Origin: Leptospiraceae bacterium
GTDB lineage: Bacteria; Spirochaetota; Leptospiria; Leptospirales; Leptospiraceae
Assembly: GCA_027485405.1 (NCBI GenBank)
Contig: JAIXRB010000049.1
Location: 1 to 58,378, forward strand
Reading direction: 5' to 3'
DNA length: 58,378 bases
This document shows, one piece after another, positions 34,272 to 44,000 of this stretch. The notes beneath the pieces are model-generated. The model was given only the letters and a program-made list of their open reading frames with translations. It made no database searches and was not told the DNA's origin. Position numbers and translations under genes: made by a program. The number at the start of each line of letters is the position of its first letter. The stretch's first letter is position 1.

Positions 34272-36224
34272 TTAAGCGGCAATTCCATTTAGCCTTAGTA
34301 GCGGTTCTAAATCAGGGTCTTTTCCATAGAATTTTTTAAATAAAACAGCGGCACTTTCAGACCCCCCCTTTTCCAGAATTTCTGTCAGGAAAGTTTCACT
34401 CAAGTTTGAATCAAAAATACCCTTATCCACAAAGGAATAAAAGGCATTTGCACTAAAAAGCTCTGCCCATTTGTAAGAGTAGTATCCAGCCGCATAACCG
34501 CCAGAAAAAATATGTGAGAAAGTGTTCTGGAACTTGTTAAATCTCGGTGGAACCAAAATGCTAACTTCTGACCGAACCTCATCTAAGATTTTTTGAATCT
34601 TTTCTTCAGTAAACGAGTAGTCCTCTGAGTGGATTCTCAAATCAAAAAGGGCAAACTCTATTTGGCGAAGTACACCCATTGCCGATTGGAAATTCTTTGA
34701 ATTGACCATTCTTTCAATCATTTCGGGAGGAAGGATTTCGCCTGTCTGGTAGTGTTTTGCAAATTCTCTAAGTACTTTGGGCTCATACGCAAAATTTTCT
34801 AAGAATTGAGATGGAAATTCAACAGCATCCCATTCTACACCATTCACTCCACTTACAAAAGCCTCTTCCACTCGAGAAAGTAGGTGGTGCAGGGCATGAC
34901 CCATTTCATGAAAGAAAGTCACAACATCGCTTGGTTTGAGTAAGGAAGGAATATCAGCACTGCTAGTTGGGAAGTTTCCGACTACAAAGGCAACAGGCAG
35001 TCGTTCATTGCCCGCTTCGTCTTTAAAATGGGGAAGCCAATTGTTCATCCAAGCCCCTCCCTTCTTTTCGGTTCTAGCTTCTAAATCAAGGTAAAGCCTA
35101 GCCTGCGGTTTTCCTTTGACCCAAAGGTCAAAAACTCGAACCTTTTCGTTCCAGACTTTTGATTCTGTTTCTCGAAACTCGATTCCAAACAATTTTTCGT
35201 AAAATTGAAAACTTCCCCTAACAACTTGATTTGCTTCAAAATAAGGGCGATATGCCTCTTCTTCAAAGTCGCATTTGACTTTTTTCCACTTTTCCGAGTA
35301 GTAAAACAGATCATAAGGTTCAAGGGATTCTAGACCAAGTCCTCGAGCGAATTCTCTTAGTTCGTTCAATTCTTTTTCAGCGGCTGGCTTTGCAAGACGG
35401 GCAAGATTGCGAAGAAATCCCGTAACCTCCGAAGTCGATGAAGCCATTTTGGAAGCAAGGCTAACTTCTGCATAATTTTGAAAACCTAAGAGAATAGCTT
35501 CTTCTTTGCGCAACTTCAAAATTTCTTCGATTAATGTTCCATTTTCTGGGGCTCGCGAAACATATGCCGTGTAAAGTTCCTTTCTCTTTTCTCGATTGTC
35601 GGCATAGGTCATAAAGGCAATATAGCTTGGGAATTGGAGCGAGATATGATATTTCTCGTCTTCTTTTTTAGCCGCCTTTTTTTCGTTTTGAGGCAATCCC
35701 TGAACTTCTGACTCATCTAAAACCAATGAATACGAGTTTGTTGCCTTTAATACGTTCTGGGAAAATTGGTGACTTAGAGAACTTAAAGATTTTCTAATAT
35801 CTTTGAGTTTTTCTTTTTTTTCTGGTTCAAGACCCACGCCCGAAAGTTTAAAATCTCTAATTTCATAGGCTAAGACTTGCGACTGCTCTTTTGTTAGATT
35901 GTTAGAGTCGGCCTTCAATTCTAGATAGGCTTTGAAGATTTCTTCATTTTGTCCTAAGTCTGTATAGTATTCTGAAATCAAAGGCAATAGTCTTCCAAAG
36001 GTATCGCTAGTCTCGTTTGAGTTGCAAACGCTGTCTAAGTGAGAAAGTTCAGTAATTAGAAATGATAGCTCGGTGTGGATGGTTTGGTAGGGCTTGAGAA
36101 AGTTTAGGGCTGATTTTGTTCCCTGAGCTAGAAGAGCTTTCATCATCTTTTTGTTTTCTTCCATTTTGGAAAGAATTGCCTTTTCCTTTTGGGCTAGTTC
36201 TCCCGTTGCAAAGTTTGGAAACAT
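34272..36224 (-). CDS. M3-family oligopeptidase (oligopeptidase A/PrlC type)
   Basis: The 650-residue zinc metallopeptidase has the catalytic HExxH as FFHEMGHALHHLLS, with a downstream Glu region NGVEWDAVEFPSQFLENF. It has the M3 helical N-terminal domain and the C-terminal FSHIFSGGYAAGYYSYKWAE motif. No signal peptide is seen, so it probably degrades short peptides in the cytoplasm. A strong AGAGGAG ribosome-binding site precedes the ATG. It converges on the SCO gene and is divergent from a DCC thiol protein. Confidence 0.9.
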   Translation of the reverse strand: MFPNFATGELAQKEKAILSKMEENKKMMKALLAQGTKSALNFLKPYQTIHTELSFLITELSHLDSVCNSNETSDTFGRLLPLISEYYTDLGQNEEIFKAYLELKADSNNLTKEQSQVLAYEIRDFKLSGVGLEPEKKEKLKDIRKSLSSLSHQFSQNVLKATNSYSLVLDESEVQGLPQNEKKAAKKEDEKYHISLQFPSYIAFMTYADNREKRKELYTAYVSRAPENGTLIEEILKLRKEEAILLGFQNYAEVSLASKMASSTSEVTGFLRNLARLAKPAAEKELNELREFARGLGLESLEPYDLFYYSEKWKKVKCDFEEEAYRPYFEANQVVRGSFQFYEKLFGIEFRETESKVWNEKVRVFDLWVKGKPQARLYLDLEARTEKKGGAWMNNWLPHFKDEAGNERLPVAFVVGNFPTSSADIPSLLKPSDVVTFFHEMGHALHHLLSRVEEAFVSGVNGVEWDAVEFPSQFLENFAYEPKVLREFAKHYQTGEILPPEMIERMVNSKNFQSAMGVLRQIEFALFDLRIHSEDYSFTEEKIQKILDEVRSEVSILVPPRFNKFQNTFSHIFSGGYAAGYYSYKWAELFSANAFYSFVDKGIFDSNLSETFLTEILEKGGSESAAVLFKKFYGKDPDLEPLLRLNGIAA

Positions 36225-36281
36225 AATTTCTCCTCTTAGTCCCTTTTCTTCTGTCTATATGGACAGGTTACAAGAAACTGT

Positions 36282-36674
36282 TTGAAACAAAATCCAGAAA
36301 AAATCATTTTTTACGATGGGGAGTGCTTACTCTGCGAAGGTTCAGTTCTTTGGATTCAAAAAAGAAGCGAGAACCTTCATTTCGCCTTACTTTCGGGAGT
36401 TACGGCAAAAGAATTAGGACTCGTGAATGACGGCAGTCCAGGTTCCGTTATCTACTGGAACGGAGAGAAGATTTATTCAAAGTCCAGGGCCGTTCTTGAA
36501 ATCAGCCGCGAGTTAAAAGCCCCTTGGAGATTCATTTATATTGGTCTTCTTTGCCCAGCTTTCCTGCGAGATTCTGTTTATGATTTTGTCGCTAAACACA
36601 GATTTAGTTGGTTTGGCAAAAAAGATTTTTGTAGCGTTGGTGCAAATCTAAATCCCAAGCGGTCTTTACCTTGA
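36282..36674 (+). CDS. DCC/DUF393 thiol-disulfide oxidoreductase-like protein
   Basis: This 130-residue protein starts with TTG. It carries the DCC-family motif IFYDGECLLCEGSV, with a Cys-x2-Cys near residue 15, WIQKRSENLHFALLSG and a C-terminal FVAKHRFSWFGKK. DUF393 proteins are small and their role is not firmly established. The last nine bases overlap the 3' end of the GT39-type gene on the other strand. It is divergent from the peptidase, 58 bases away. Confidence 0.8.
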   Translation: MKQNPEKIIFYDGECLLCEGSVLWIQKRSENLHFALLSGVTAKELGLVNDGSPGSVIYWNGEKIYSKSRAVLEISRELKAPWRFIYIGLLCPAFLRDSVYDFVAKHRFSWFGKKDFCSVGANLNPKRSLP

Positions 36675-38102
36675 AGATTCAAAAGCTTGGAGATCTATCG
36701 TCCTATTTCGATCATACAAAAAGATTCTTTGCGGGTTTCCGACTTTTTGCCAATGACTTGGAATCAAAAACATTTGTTTACTGCTTATTATGACCAATGA
36801 CTTATCCGTTAGGTTTTGAATTTCTTCCCAGGTATGGATTTTGGACCATTTTAAATGGCTATATACAGCAAGGCTTGGAATCGCAAAGTCCTCGATATGG
36901 TGGGCAACCCGTCCCACTTGAAACGTGGAATTCAATTCTTGGGCTAAATTGTAGGTGTCTTTTCTCAAGGGTTCAATGTAAAAGGTAACAAACATAAGCA
37001 ATGCGATCTGAAAAACAAAAGCTGTATTCACCAAAAGAGTCGGGATTTGTACGACTTCCAACTTTTTTGCCAATAGGATTGCAATGATGGGATAAGCGGC
37101 TAGAGTATAGGATGGCAATTTACTGGAAAGTGGTTCATAAAAAAACCATCCAAAAATTAGTCCAAAAAACAATAGTTTAGTATCCTTCTTTTGGAGATTC
37201 CTTTGGAATAGTTCCGTAAACTCTCGTTTGAATGATGAGAGTAGCTCCTTCCCTTTTTTTAGAAAATAGTATGACCAGGGGAAGAAACCCACGAAAAATA
37301 GCACCAAATAGGTTCCAGGGGGACCAGATTGACCAAATACTGGGTTTGTGGCTCTCCTAAAAATGTACCAATCCAAGAGCCATTTTATGAATTCCCCGTT
37401 GGACTGAATCCATGCTAGCCGCCCCCAAATAAGTAAAGGTAATAAAGAAAACCAACCCCAAAACCAAGGTTGCAATGAAATCGTCAGAAATCGATGCTCA
37501 GGTCGAAGGAGGCAGAGAATAAGAATTCCACCTAAGAAAATCAAGATGGGTGGGCCTTTAACCAAAACACCTATCCCTAAAGCGAAGTAAAAGACTAGTT
37601 TCCATGAAAGTGACTCCGGGGTTCTATACAGTTTTACTAAAGAATAAAAACCGAGCATTTGAAAAAAAGTGAGAGTGCCATCTACTAAGGCAATTTTTCC
37701 AGTTAGGGGAAAGTAGAAGGAAGTAGAAAGTATCAATATTGAAAGATAGGCAACCCGATCTTGGAAAAAATGTTTTGCAATCAGAAATGTTAAAAGAAAA
37801 GACCCTAGGGTTGCAAATACAGTTGGTAAACGAAAAGCAAACTCTGAGTATCCGAAGATTTTTAAGCTTATTGCGCCTGTCCAAAAATGAAAAGGTGTTT
37901 TGCGATGTGGTTCAGAAAAGGGGAAACTTGGAACAATCCAGTTTCCTGATTCTAACATTTCCTGAGAGAACCCAAAATAGGCGGCTTCGTCTTGGTCGTA
38001 CAAACTGACCCAGTTTCCAAAGGCGCAAAAAAATAAAATATATACAAAGATCAGAAAACTCTTATTTTTAAGAATTTCCCTCGCAAAAGCAAATTGGTTC
38101 AT
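36666..38102 (-). CDS. GT39-type membrane glycosyltransferase (ArnT-like)
   Basis: This 478-residue polytopic membrane protein has about ten hydrophobic segments. The N-terminal loop is characteristic (YDQDEAAYFGFSQEML, then GNWIVPSF), with the Asp-Glu pair needed by ArnT/PMT-type glycosyltransferases. These use polyprenyl-phosphate sugars to modify lipid A or proteins at the outer face of the membrane. The acceptor here is unknown. It is transcribed alone, divergent from the PHP gene. Confidence 0.8.
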   Translation of the reverse strand: MNQFAFAREILKNKSFLIFVYILFFCAFGNWVSLYDQDEAAYFGFSQEMLESGNWIVPSFPFSEPHRKTPFHFWTGAISLKIFGYSEFAFRLPTVFATLGSFLLTFLIAKHFFQDRVAYLSILILSTSFYFPLTGKIALVDGTLTFFQMLGFYSLVKLYRTPESLSWKLVFYFALGIGVLVKGPPILIFLGGILILCLLRPEHRFLTISLQPWFWGWFSLLPLLIWGRLAWIQSNGEFIKWLLDWYIFRRATNPVFGQSGPPGTYLVLFFVGFFPWSYYFLKKGKELLSSFKREFTELFQRNLQKKDTKLLFFGLIFGWFFYEPLSSKLPSYTLAAYPIIAILLAKKLEVVQIPTLLVNTAFVFQIALLMFVTFYIEPLRKDTYNLAQELNSTFQVGRVAHHIEDFAIPSLAVYSHLKWSKIHTWEEIQNLTDKSLVIISSKQMFLIPSHWQKVGNPQRIFLYDRNRTIDLQAFESSR

Positions 38103-38199
38103 ACATAGAGAGTTTGCCTGCTTTTCCTCTCATTTTTATTGCAATTTCTTAACAAAGTTGTAATTGATTCGAATTCTAGTCGGTTAGAATGGAACCATT

Positions 38200-39303
38200 G
38201 TGGAGGGAAAAAAGTTTAAAATTCTCAAGTTTATCTTATTCCCTATTTTTCTTGTCCTAATTGTTTACCAAACTACAGTCATCCTCCTCTTCAGAGCTGA
38301 AATTCGAAAAGAATTTATCCCTTTTTCGGGGGCAGAGGTTTTTAATCCCTACCAAGAGAACCCGAAAGAAATGCTGGGAAAGAAGGCCGCTTTGCACATT
38401 CATTCTGATAATGTTTGGTATACCCCTGAGAGGCATTCTGTAGAGGATATTGAGGCACTTTATAAAAGGGAAGGGTTTCATTTTCTCACATTCTCTGATT
38501 ATGGAAAAATCACAAAACCCAACAGTTTTCCTGAAATTTCAAACTACGAATGGGGCATGAATGTTAAAAAGCGGCATGTAAATGTCTTAGGAGCAAGCTC
38601 CACTTTCCCAGATTTGTTTCCATTTTATGCATCTCGGGAAAACATTGAATGGTCACTCCAAAAAATGCAAAGAGGAAAGGCATTTGTCACTTTAAATCAT
38701 CCCTCATTGTATAAGTCATTCGTAAAAGAAGATGTACAATGGTTTAAGAGCTATGATGCCATAGAAGTATTTAGTCCATTTGGTGACAACGCTCGGATAT
38801 TGGATTTCCTACTTAGTAAGGGCATACCTGTTAAATGTATGTCCTCAGATGATCTGCACTACTTTGCTGAAAACGAGATTCGAAACTTGAAACAGAGCAA
38901 ACTGAAGAACCTATTTCAGATATTCACTGGAATTCGAAATCGAAAGGGAGCTCATGTTTTTCGAAGATATGTGCTAGTATCTGATTTGATCAGTAATTCA
39001 GAGGAATTGGTTCAAGATTTGAAAAAAGGAAATTACTTTTGTGTAAAAAAACACTTTGCTGAGGCTCCAGATCCCGCCTTTCCTAGTTTAGCTTGGAATC
39101 CTAAATCGCAAAAGCTTGTGTTTCAATCCAAAGAACGAGTTCTTGAGATCAAATGGATAGGCTCCCAAGGCAAGATATTGAAAATAGATCCTGATACCCA
39201 ACAATCAGAGTTGGAGTTTCCGACTGACGAACCTTATGTTCGAGTTGAAGTGTCAGGTCTTTTCGGAGAGTTGATCTCGAACGCTATATACCGAAAAAAG
39301 TAA
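38200..39303 (+). CDS. Membrane-anchored PHP-domain phosphoesterase-like protein
   Basis: This 367-residue protein starts with GTG and has one N-terminal transmembrane helix (about residues 9-32). The PHP metal-binding pattern is present: ALHIHSDNVW (HxH), FLTFSDYGKI, VTLNHPS and MSSDDLHYF. The C-terminal 110 residues look like a small beta domain. PHP proteins are metal-dependent phosphoesterases; the substrate here is unknown. Facing outward, it may act on envelope polyphosphates or glycans near the GT39 gene; that is inference only. Confidence 0.7.
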   Translation: MEGKKFKILKFILFPIFLVLIVYQTTVILLFRAEIRKEFIPFSGAEVFNPYQENPKEMLGKKAALHIHSDNVWYTPERHSVEDIEALYKREGFHFLTFSDYGKITKPNSFPEISNYEWGMNVKKRHVNVLGASSTFPDLFPFYASRENIEWSLQKMQRGKAFVTLNHPSLYKSFVKEDVQWFKSYDAIEVFSPFGDNARILDFLLSKGIPVKCMSSDDLHYFAENEIRNLKQSKLKNLFQIFTGIRNRKGAHVFRRYVLVSDLISNSEELVQDLKKGNYFCVKKHFAEAPDPAFPSLAWNPKSQKLVFQSKERVLEIKWIGSQGKILKIDPDTQQSELEFPTDEPYVRVEVSGLFGELISNAIYRKK

Positions 39304-39307
39304 CGAC

Positions 39308-40234
39308 CTATTCCGTTATAGTATCTAAAATCTCAAACTTCAATTCTAAGACTTGGGTGTCTGCTCCGAGAAAACCAGTAGTGGCAACGGTCTGAAGCGA
39401 CTTAGCCGAGCCCAAAGCTAGAGGACTTAATCGATAAAAGCCTTTGTTGTCAGAGTTTTTCAAATCCATTTGGTTCCAAGGGACTTTGGAAGTAAAGATT
39501 CGCACTTTTTCTTTGCCAGAGTTATATGTTAAAGAGAGATCATTGGTTTTGCCTGGGATAGTAATCTTTTCTCCCTTTCGAATGTAATTCTTAGTTTGGA
39601 CAGAATTGGGGAAAAGCAATTTTGGTTCAGCGGAATTATCGTTCTCTTGGATTGAAATCACATAAACGTAACTGTCTTCTTTTGCTTCTAAATCAAAGCT
39701 AACGTTCTGACCCGACTTGTATTTCTCTTTCAATGAAGTGACTGTAACTGGGCTCTCTGTGCCGGATGGAAAAGTGGAAAGAGCAAGGTATAAATTTCGT
39801 TTATCTAAATAAGCAAAAAAATCATATAACAAAGTTTTCGCGAGAGATTCAGGGAGCTGGTTTTGGTACTCGATGGTTTCCTTTCGTACGTCAATCGAAG
39901 TGACTTGCAAAGATGCTCCAAGGGTTTTGATTAAAACAATTTTATCGACAGCAAACTGAGAGTTTAACCACAGCTTTGTTTTTTCATCAGGGGTTCCCAA
40001 TTCTTGGAAGGTTGGTAAAAAACCCAGTTCCCATTTTTCTTGGATCGCGTTCTCAGCTTTTTTTGATTCTCTCAAATGAGTTCTGATTTGATGCAGATAA
40101 TCTAAGCTCGCCTGACGGTTATCAATCGTATAAAAGGCAATTTTATACAGAGGTGGATTGGAATCAGGGAGAGCCCAAACCAGACCAGAGAGGGAAAGCA
40201 AAAGAATGGCAAATATGGAGTAGATTTTTTTCAA
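39308..40234 (-). CDS. Exported DUF4384-domain protein
   Basis: This 308-residue protein has a signal peptide (about residues 1-21, cleaved near VWALP). A DUF4384-type C-terminal domain follows (about residues 170-300), with FDLEAKEDSYVYVISIQENDNS, PKLLFPN and the YIRKGEKITIPG block. The N-terminal half (about 30-150) looks like a small alpha/beta domain. It starts with TTG overlapping the FecR-like stop, so it is the second gene of a two-gene unit. The function is unknown; DUF4384 proteins usually occur near envelope or secretion genes. Confidence 0.7.
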   Translation of the reverse strand: MKKIYSIFAILLLSLSGLVWALPDSNPPLYKIAFYTIDNRQASLDYLHQIRTHLRESKKAENAIQEKWELGFLPTFQELGTPDEKTKLWLNSQFAVDKIVLIKTLGASLQVTSIDVRKETIEYQNQLPESLAKTLLYDFFAYLDKRNLYLALSTFPSGTESPVTVTSLKEKYKSGQNVSFDLEAKEDSYVYVISIQENDNSAEPKLLFPNSVQTKNYIRKGEKITIPGKTNDLSLTYNSGKEKVRIFTSKVPWNQMDLKNSDNKGFYRLSPLALGSAKSLQTVATTGFLGADTQVLELKFEILDTITE

Positions 40235-40968
40235 AGTTTAGGCCTTTTCTTCTTCATTTGTTCCATCAGATTGGAATTTTTCAAGTATTGTTCTTTCATA
40301 ATTTCGTAATTTTCTTCTTTAAATTCTTGAAAATCGGCAAAAATCTCCATCTTGGTCTTGGCATATTCACTCAAAATTTCTTTGATAGCCTCTTTTCCGT
40401 TAATGCGAACCTGTTCATTGGCTTCCACAAGAACTTCTTTGGTTTTTGGGCTGGAATCCACAGATACAGCCACAATGCCTTCATTCACATAGACCCCGTC
40501 TTCTAGATCTAGATCATCATTGGGTTTGCCTTCAAAGTTGGGCAAACTGACTAAAAATTCGGTTCCTCGGACACCGGCAACATAGCTTGAGCTAACTATA
40601 TTCAAATCGGGATCTTCGGGTTTTGCTTTGTTTGCTTTTGTAAAAATCTTTCCCGATGTAATTCTAATGACTGAACCATTGTTTTTTCCCGAAAGAATTT
40701 CTTCCATTTTTACTGAGCTGAATTTCGACAATCGGATGCTTGCTTTCCCAGCAATTGAAATCTCGCAAGTTCCGTCTAAGGCAATGATTTGATCGCCTTT
40801 TTTAAGTAACATATACAAAGCCGCTTTTTTCCGAGTTTTCTGCTTTGAAACTGACTCAGCAAAAACCTCTCCCTGAATAAATGTCACTACTGCCAGTTCT
40901 TCTGCATACAATCTGTTCACAGACAGCGACAGAAAAAGCCCTAAAACCAAGACAGATATCTTTGTCAT
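40231..40968 (-). CDS. Exported FecR-domain protein
   Basis: This 245-residue protein has a signal peptide ending near LYAEE and a FecR domain. Landmarks are LLKKGDQIIALDGTCEISI, IRLSKFSSVKMEEI, and SSSYVAGVRGTEFLVSL. FecR-domain proteins in spirochaetes are usually exported and not tied to iron-citrate uptake. A Lys-rich coiled-coil tail follows (about residues 190-245). It precedes the DUF4384 gene with a four-base overlap and is divergent from the giant protein, 103 bases away. Confidence 0.75.
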   Translation of the reverse strand: MTKISVLVLGLFLSLSVNRLYAEELAVVTFIQGEVFAESVSKQKTRKKAALYMLLKKGDQIIALDGTCEISIAGKASIRLSKFSSVKMEEILSGKNNGSVIRITSGKIFTKANKAKPEDPDLNIVSSSYVAGVRGTEFLVSLPNFEGKPNDDLDLEDGVYVNEGIVAVSVDSSPKTKEVLVEANEQVRINGKEAIKEILSEYAKTKMEIFADFQEFKEENYEIMKEQYLKNSNLMEQMKKKRPKL

Positions 40969-41071
40969 AATCCCAAAGAGAACCAGTTCCCTTTGGCCCT
41001 TTCAACTACAATTTAGCGAAAAAACCAGACCAGCGTTTTCTTTGCCTAAACCAAGAAAGGAGTAAAATACA

Positions 41072-44000
41072 TTGAAAAAGCAAAAAATGGTCATCATAGG
41101 GTTCTTTGCCCCTTTTTTCTTATTATCTATCAATCTTAGAGTTTTTTCATCGCCTAATTTAAGCCCTATTCCTGGGTTAGATTCCATAGAAGAGAACCAG
41201 TGGCGAATGGAAATCCAAAGTATTGAAGAAAAAAAAGAAGAGTTAGAAGAGCAATATTCAATTGAGCAGAGCATTTCTCCATACTCTTCGTCGGAAGAAG
41301 CAGGGGGCATAGATCCCTCGTTCTATGATCAGGCCATTCTTTCTTTAGAAACTAGCAGGGTGGAATGGATTGAACGGTTCAAAGTTGCAAAGAAAAGCTG
41401 GGATGATTCTTTTACTGAGATTGAACGCCTAGAGCAAATAGTCCGGGACGACCTCCTTGATGAGATGGATGGGTTCTTGACTTTTTTAAGAACTCAATCT
41501 TTTTCACAATCCATCATTTCCGAATTTCTCGCATTCAAATCGCGGATGGAATCCTTAATAGATGCAGAGTCTCAGTTCGGTAGCATAGCACAAGAAATCG
41601 CCAACTACCTAAATAGCCAAGCATCCTTATTGGGCACCCAAGTAGAAGCCTTTCGGACTCAAATTTTTAGAAACACGAGCCACAGTGAAACAATAATAAA
41701 TACAGACTCTAACTACTTTTCTGACTTTCTCAATGCTCTGAAACGGTTTGTTATTGAAGGGAATAGTTCGGATGCGGCTTCTCATTTAACAAGTAATTTA
41801 AATCTTCGGATCATAGGTCTGAATGAGAATTTAGTTATAAACTCAATCCAAACAGGAAGTTTGAGTGCTTCCACTCCAGATCATTTAAGGCAAACTCAGT
41901 GGAATCAAGACCATTTCAATCCATTTGTAGAATTGGGTGGAAGCTTCGCTGAACAAGGAGATTCGTTTCGGTTTTACAAAAGAAATGATTGGCTCGTTTG
42001 GGGAGTGATTGTTCTTCCTGTACAGACTACCCTGTCCGAAGCTAATTTACATGTCCATGTGGACCTAACTTTAAAAGATAAAATCGCTGAACAAAACGCC
42101 GGAATTTTTGAATCCTACCGTATTCAAGTTTCAGCAGAAGCTCAAAAATGGCAGAACGAAAGATTGCATAATGCTAGAACTTGGGATGAAAGAAAATTAA
42201 AAATTATCCAGGAAAAAACAGATTTAGAAACAAGGAAGGTCGAAATAGAAAAATCTACAGCAAATCAATTCAGAGAAAGGAAGATCGCATTAGAGAAAGC
42301 CAAAGAGGAAAATTCATACCAAGCGGTTATGTCTGTATTAGAAGACAGATCTTTAGAAAGCTCTTCTGAAATCCAAGGATTTTTTCGTGCCACCGACAAC
42401 TATAACCAAACTTCTACGACCGAATTGGCACAGTTTCATAGCCAACAAGCCACTGTCTGGGATGGTTTGACTCGAATCGCAACAATCCAAGAAATGGAAA
42501 ACCAAACAGTGCAAAACGAAAAAGACTCAATCGCAGAATACATAAAGTCTTTGCAAGAATCCAGAGAATTCAAGCCAGATACGGCACTAGCGATACTAAA
42601 TAAATTTCAAAAAGATGGAGAGTGTCTGGATTCAAGAGGAAGAATTAAGGAGTCTTGTAAAGCCGAGTACGAGGCAAATACAAACAAAACATATTCTAGC
42701 GTTGAACTATCAAATGGAAAGATTATAGTCTCAAAGAACATACATTCCGGCGAATCTAAGTTTAACGGAGGTGATGCAACACAGTATAGCAACTATGAAG
42801 CTGGAAAGACCAGAGCTTACTTTGAACTAGAATTGCCCAGCCAAACCAAGAGGGTTGATTTTACGAAAAATGAAAGCAATTCTCTTTTTTCCGCACTTTC
42901 CGGGACAGAACTCTCTTCCGTTTGGTCACAATTCGGAAAAAACCAAAGCAAATTCGCAAACAGCCTTTACCAGATGGAATCGTCCCAGGCATGGTCTAGT
43001 GCTTTGAGAAACCTCAATGAAAGAGATAGTTATGCTTACAATGTCTTCCAAAGAAAAACCGAAGAGGCTATAGAGATTCAGACTGTTATCAACCAACTCA
43101 TTGAACATTTGTACAAAGGCGGAAGCTTCAAGGCTTTCACTCAAAATTTCAAAGAGCAAAAGATCATTGAAAGAGCAACACAAGACTTGGCGCAATCTTC
43201 TGGTCTATCAAAGGATTTCATATCTTCTGTTTTAAACGGAATGGCAAATGAAAGAGCAAAGAAAATCGCCGAACGCAAGTCAAAAGACAGGCAAATGCTA
43301 CTGGCGGGTGCTGGTGCCTTGACTGCCCTTGTTTCAATCATCCCGGGCGTTAACCTTGGAGCGGTTGCTTGGTATGCTGGTTTGGTGGCTGGAACTGCAG
43401 GAGGAATAGATCAAGTTGCAAATGGGGGAAAATTCAGTACAAAATTCCACAAAGGAGCTTTAGCTCTGAACAACCATTTAAGCGGGGCCGATTTACAGGC
43501 GGATCTAAAAAGGGCGGATTTTGGAGGTCAGATGCGGGCAATCGTGGAAAACGAAATGATGCGAGGAGCGGCTTTTGAACTCAGTCAGACGACCGGTTTG
43601 TCAGCCAAGGATTTGGAAGTTCTCATGCGAGGAGTCATAAGCGAAAAAGAGAGAAAAAAACAGAAAGAAAAGGAAAAAGTCCAAAAAGGAATCCAAGCGG
43701 CTCAAATGGGATTGTATGTGGGTAGCATGATTTTGGCTCCTGGATTGGCGCCTAGTCTTCAGAACTTTATGCCTACACTGCAAAACATAGCAAATATGAG
43801 TATGACAGCTGTCGACTATGCTCGAATGGCGAGTCTGGCTCTTTCAACAGCATCTGGTTATGTGAATGGAGGAGCCAAAGGAGCCTTGGGAGCTATGGCT
43901 TCCAGTGTTAGTTTGCCGATTCCAAAAGTTGGAAGCATTCTTCCCAACATCCAATGGGATCCGACTAAAAAAACATGGAATGCTGGCTTTCAAGTTGCTT

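Noticed and set aside
40153..40506. 117-residue plus-strand ORF over the DUF4384/FecR junction
   Set aside because: It is antisense to both genes, Phe-rich as expected of a shadow frame, and has no ribosome-binding site.
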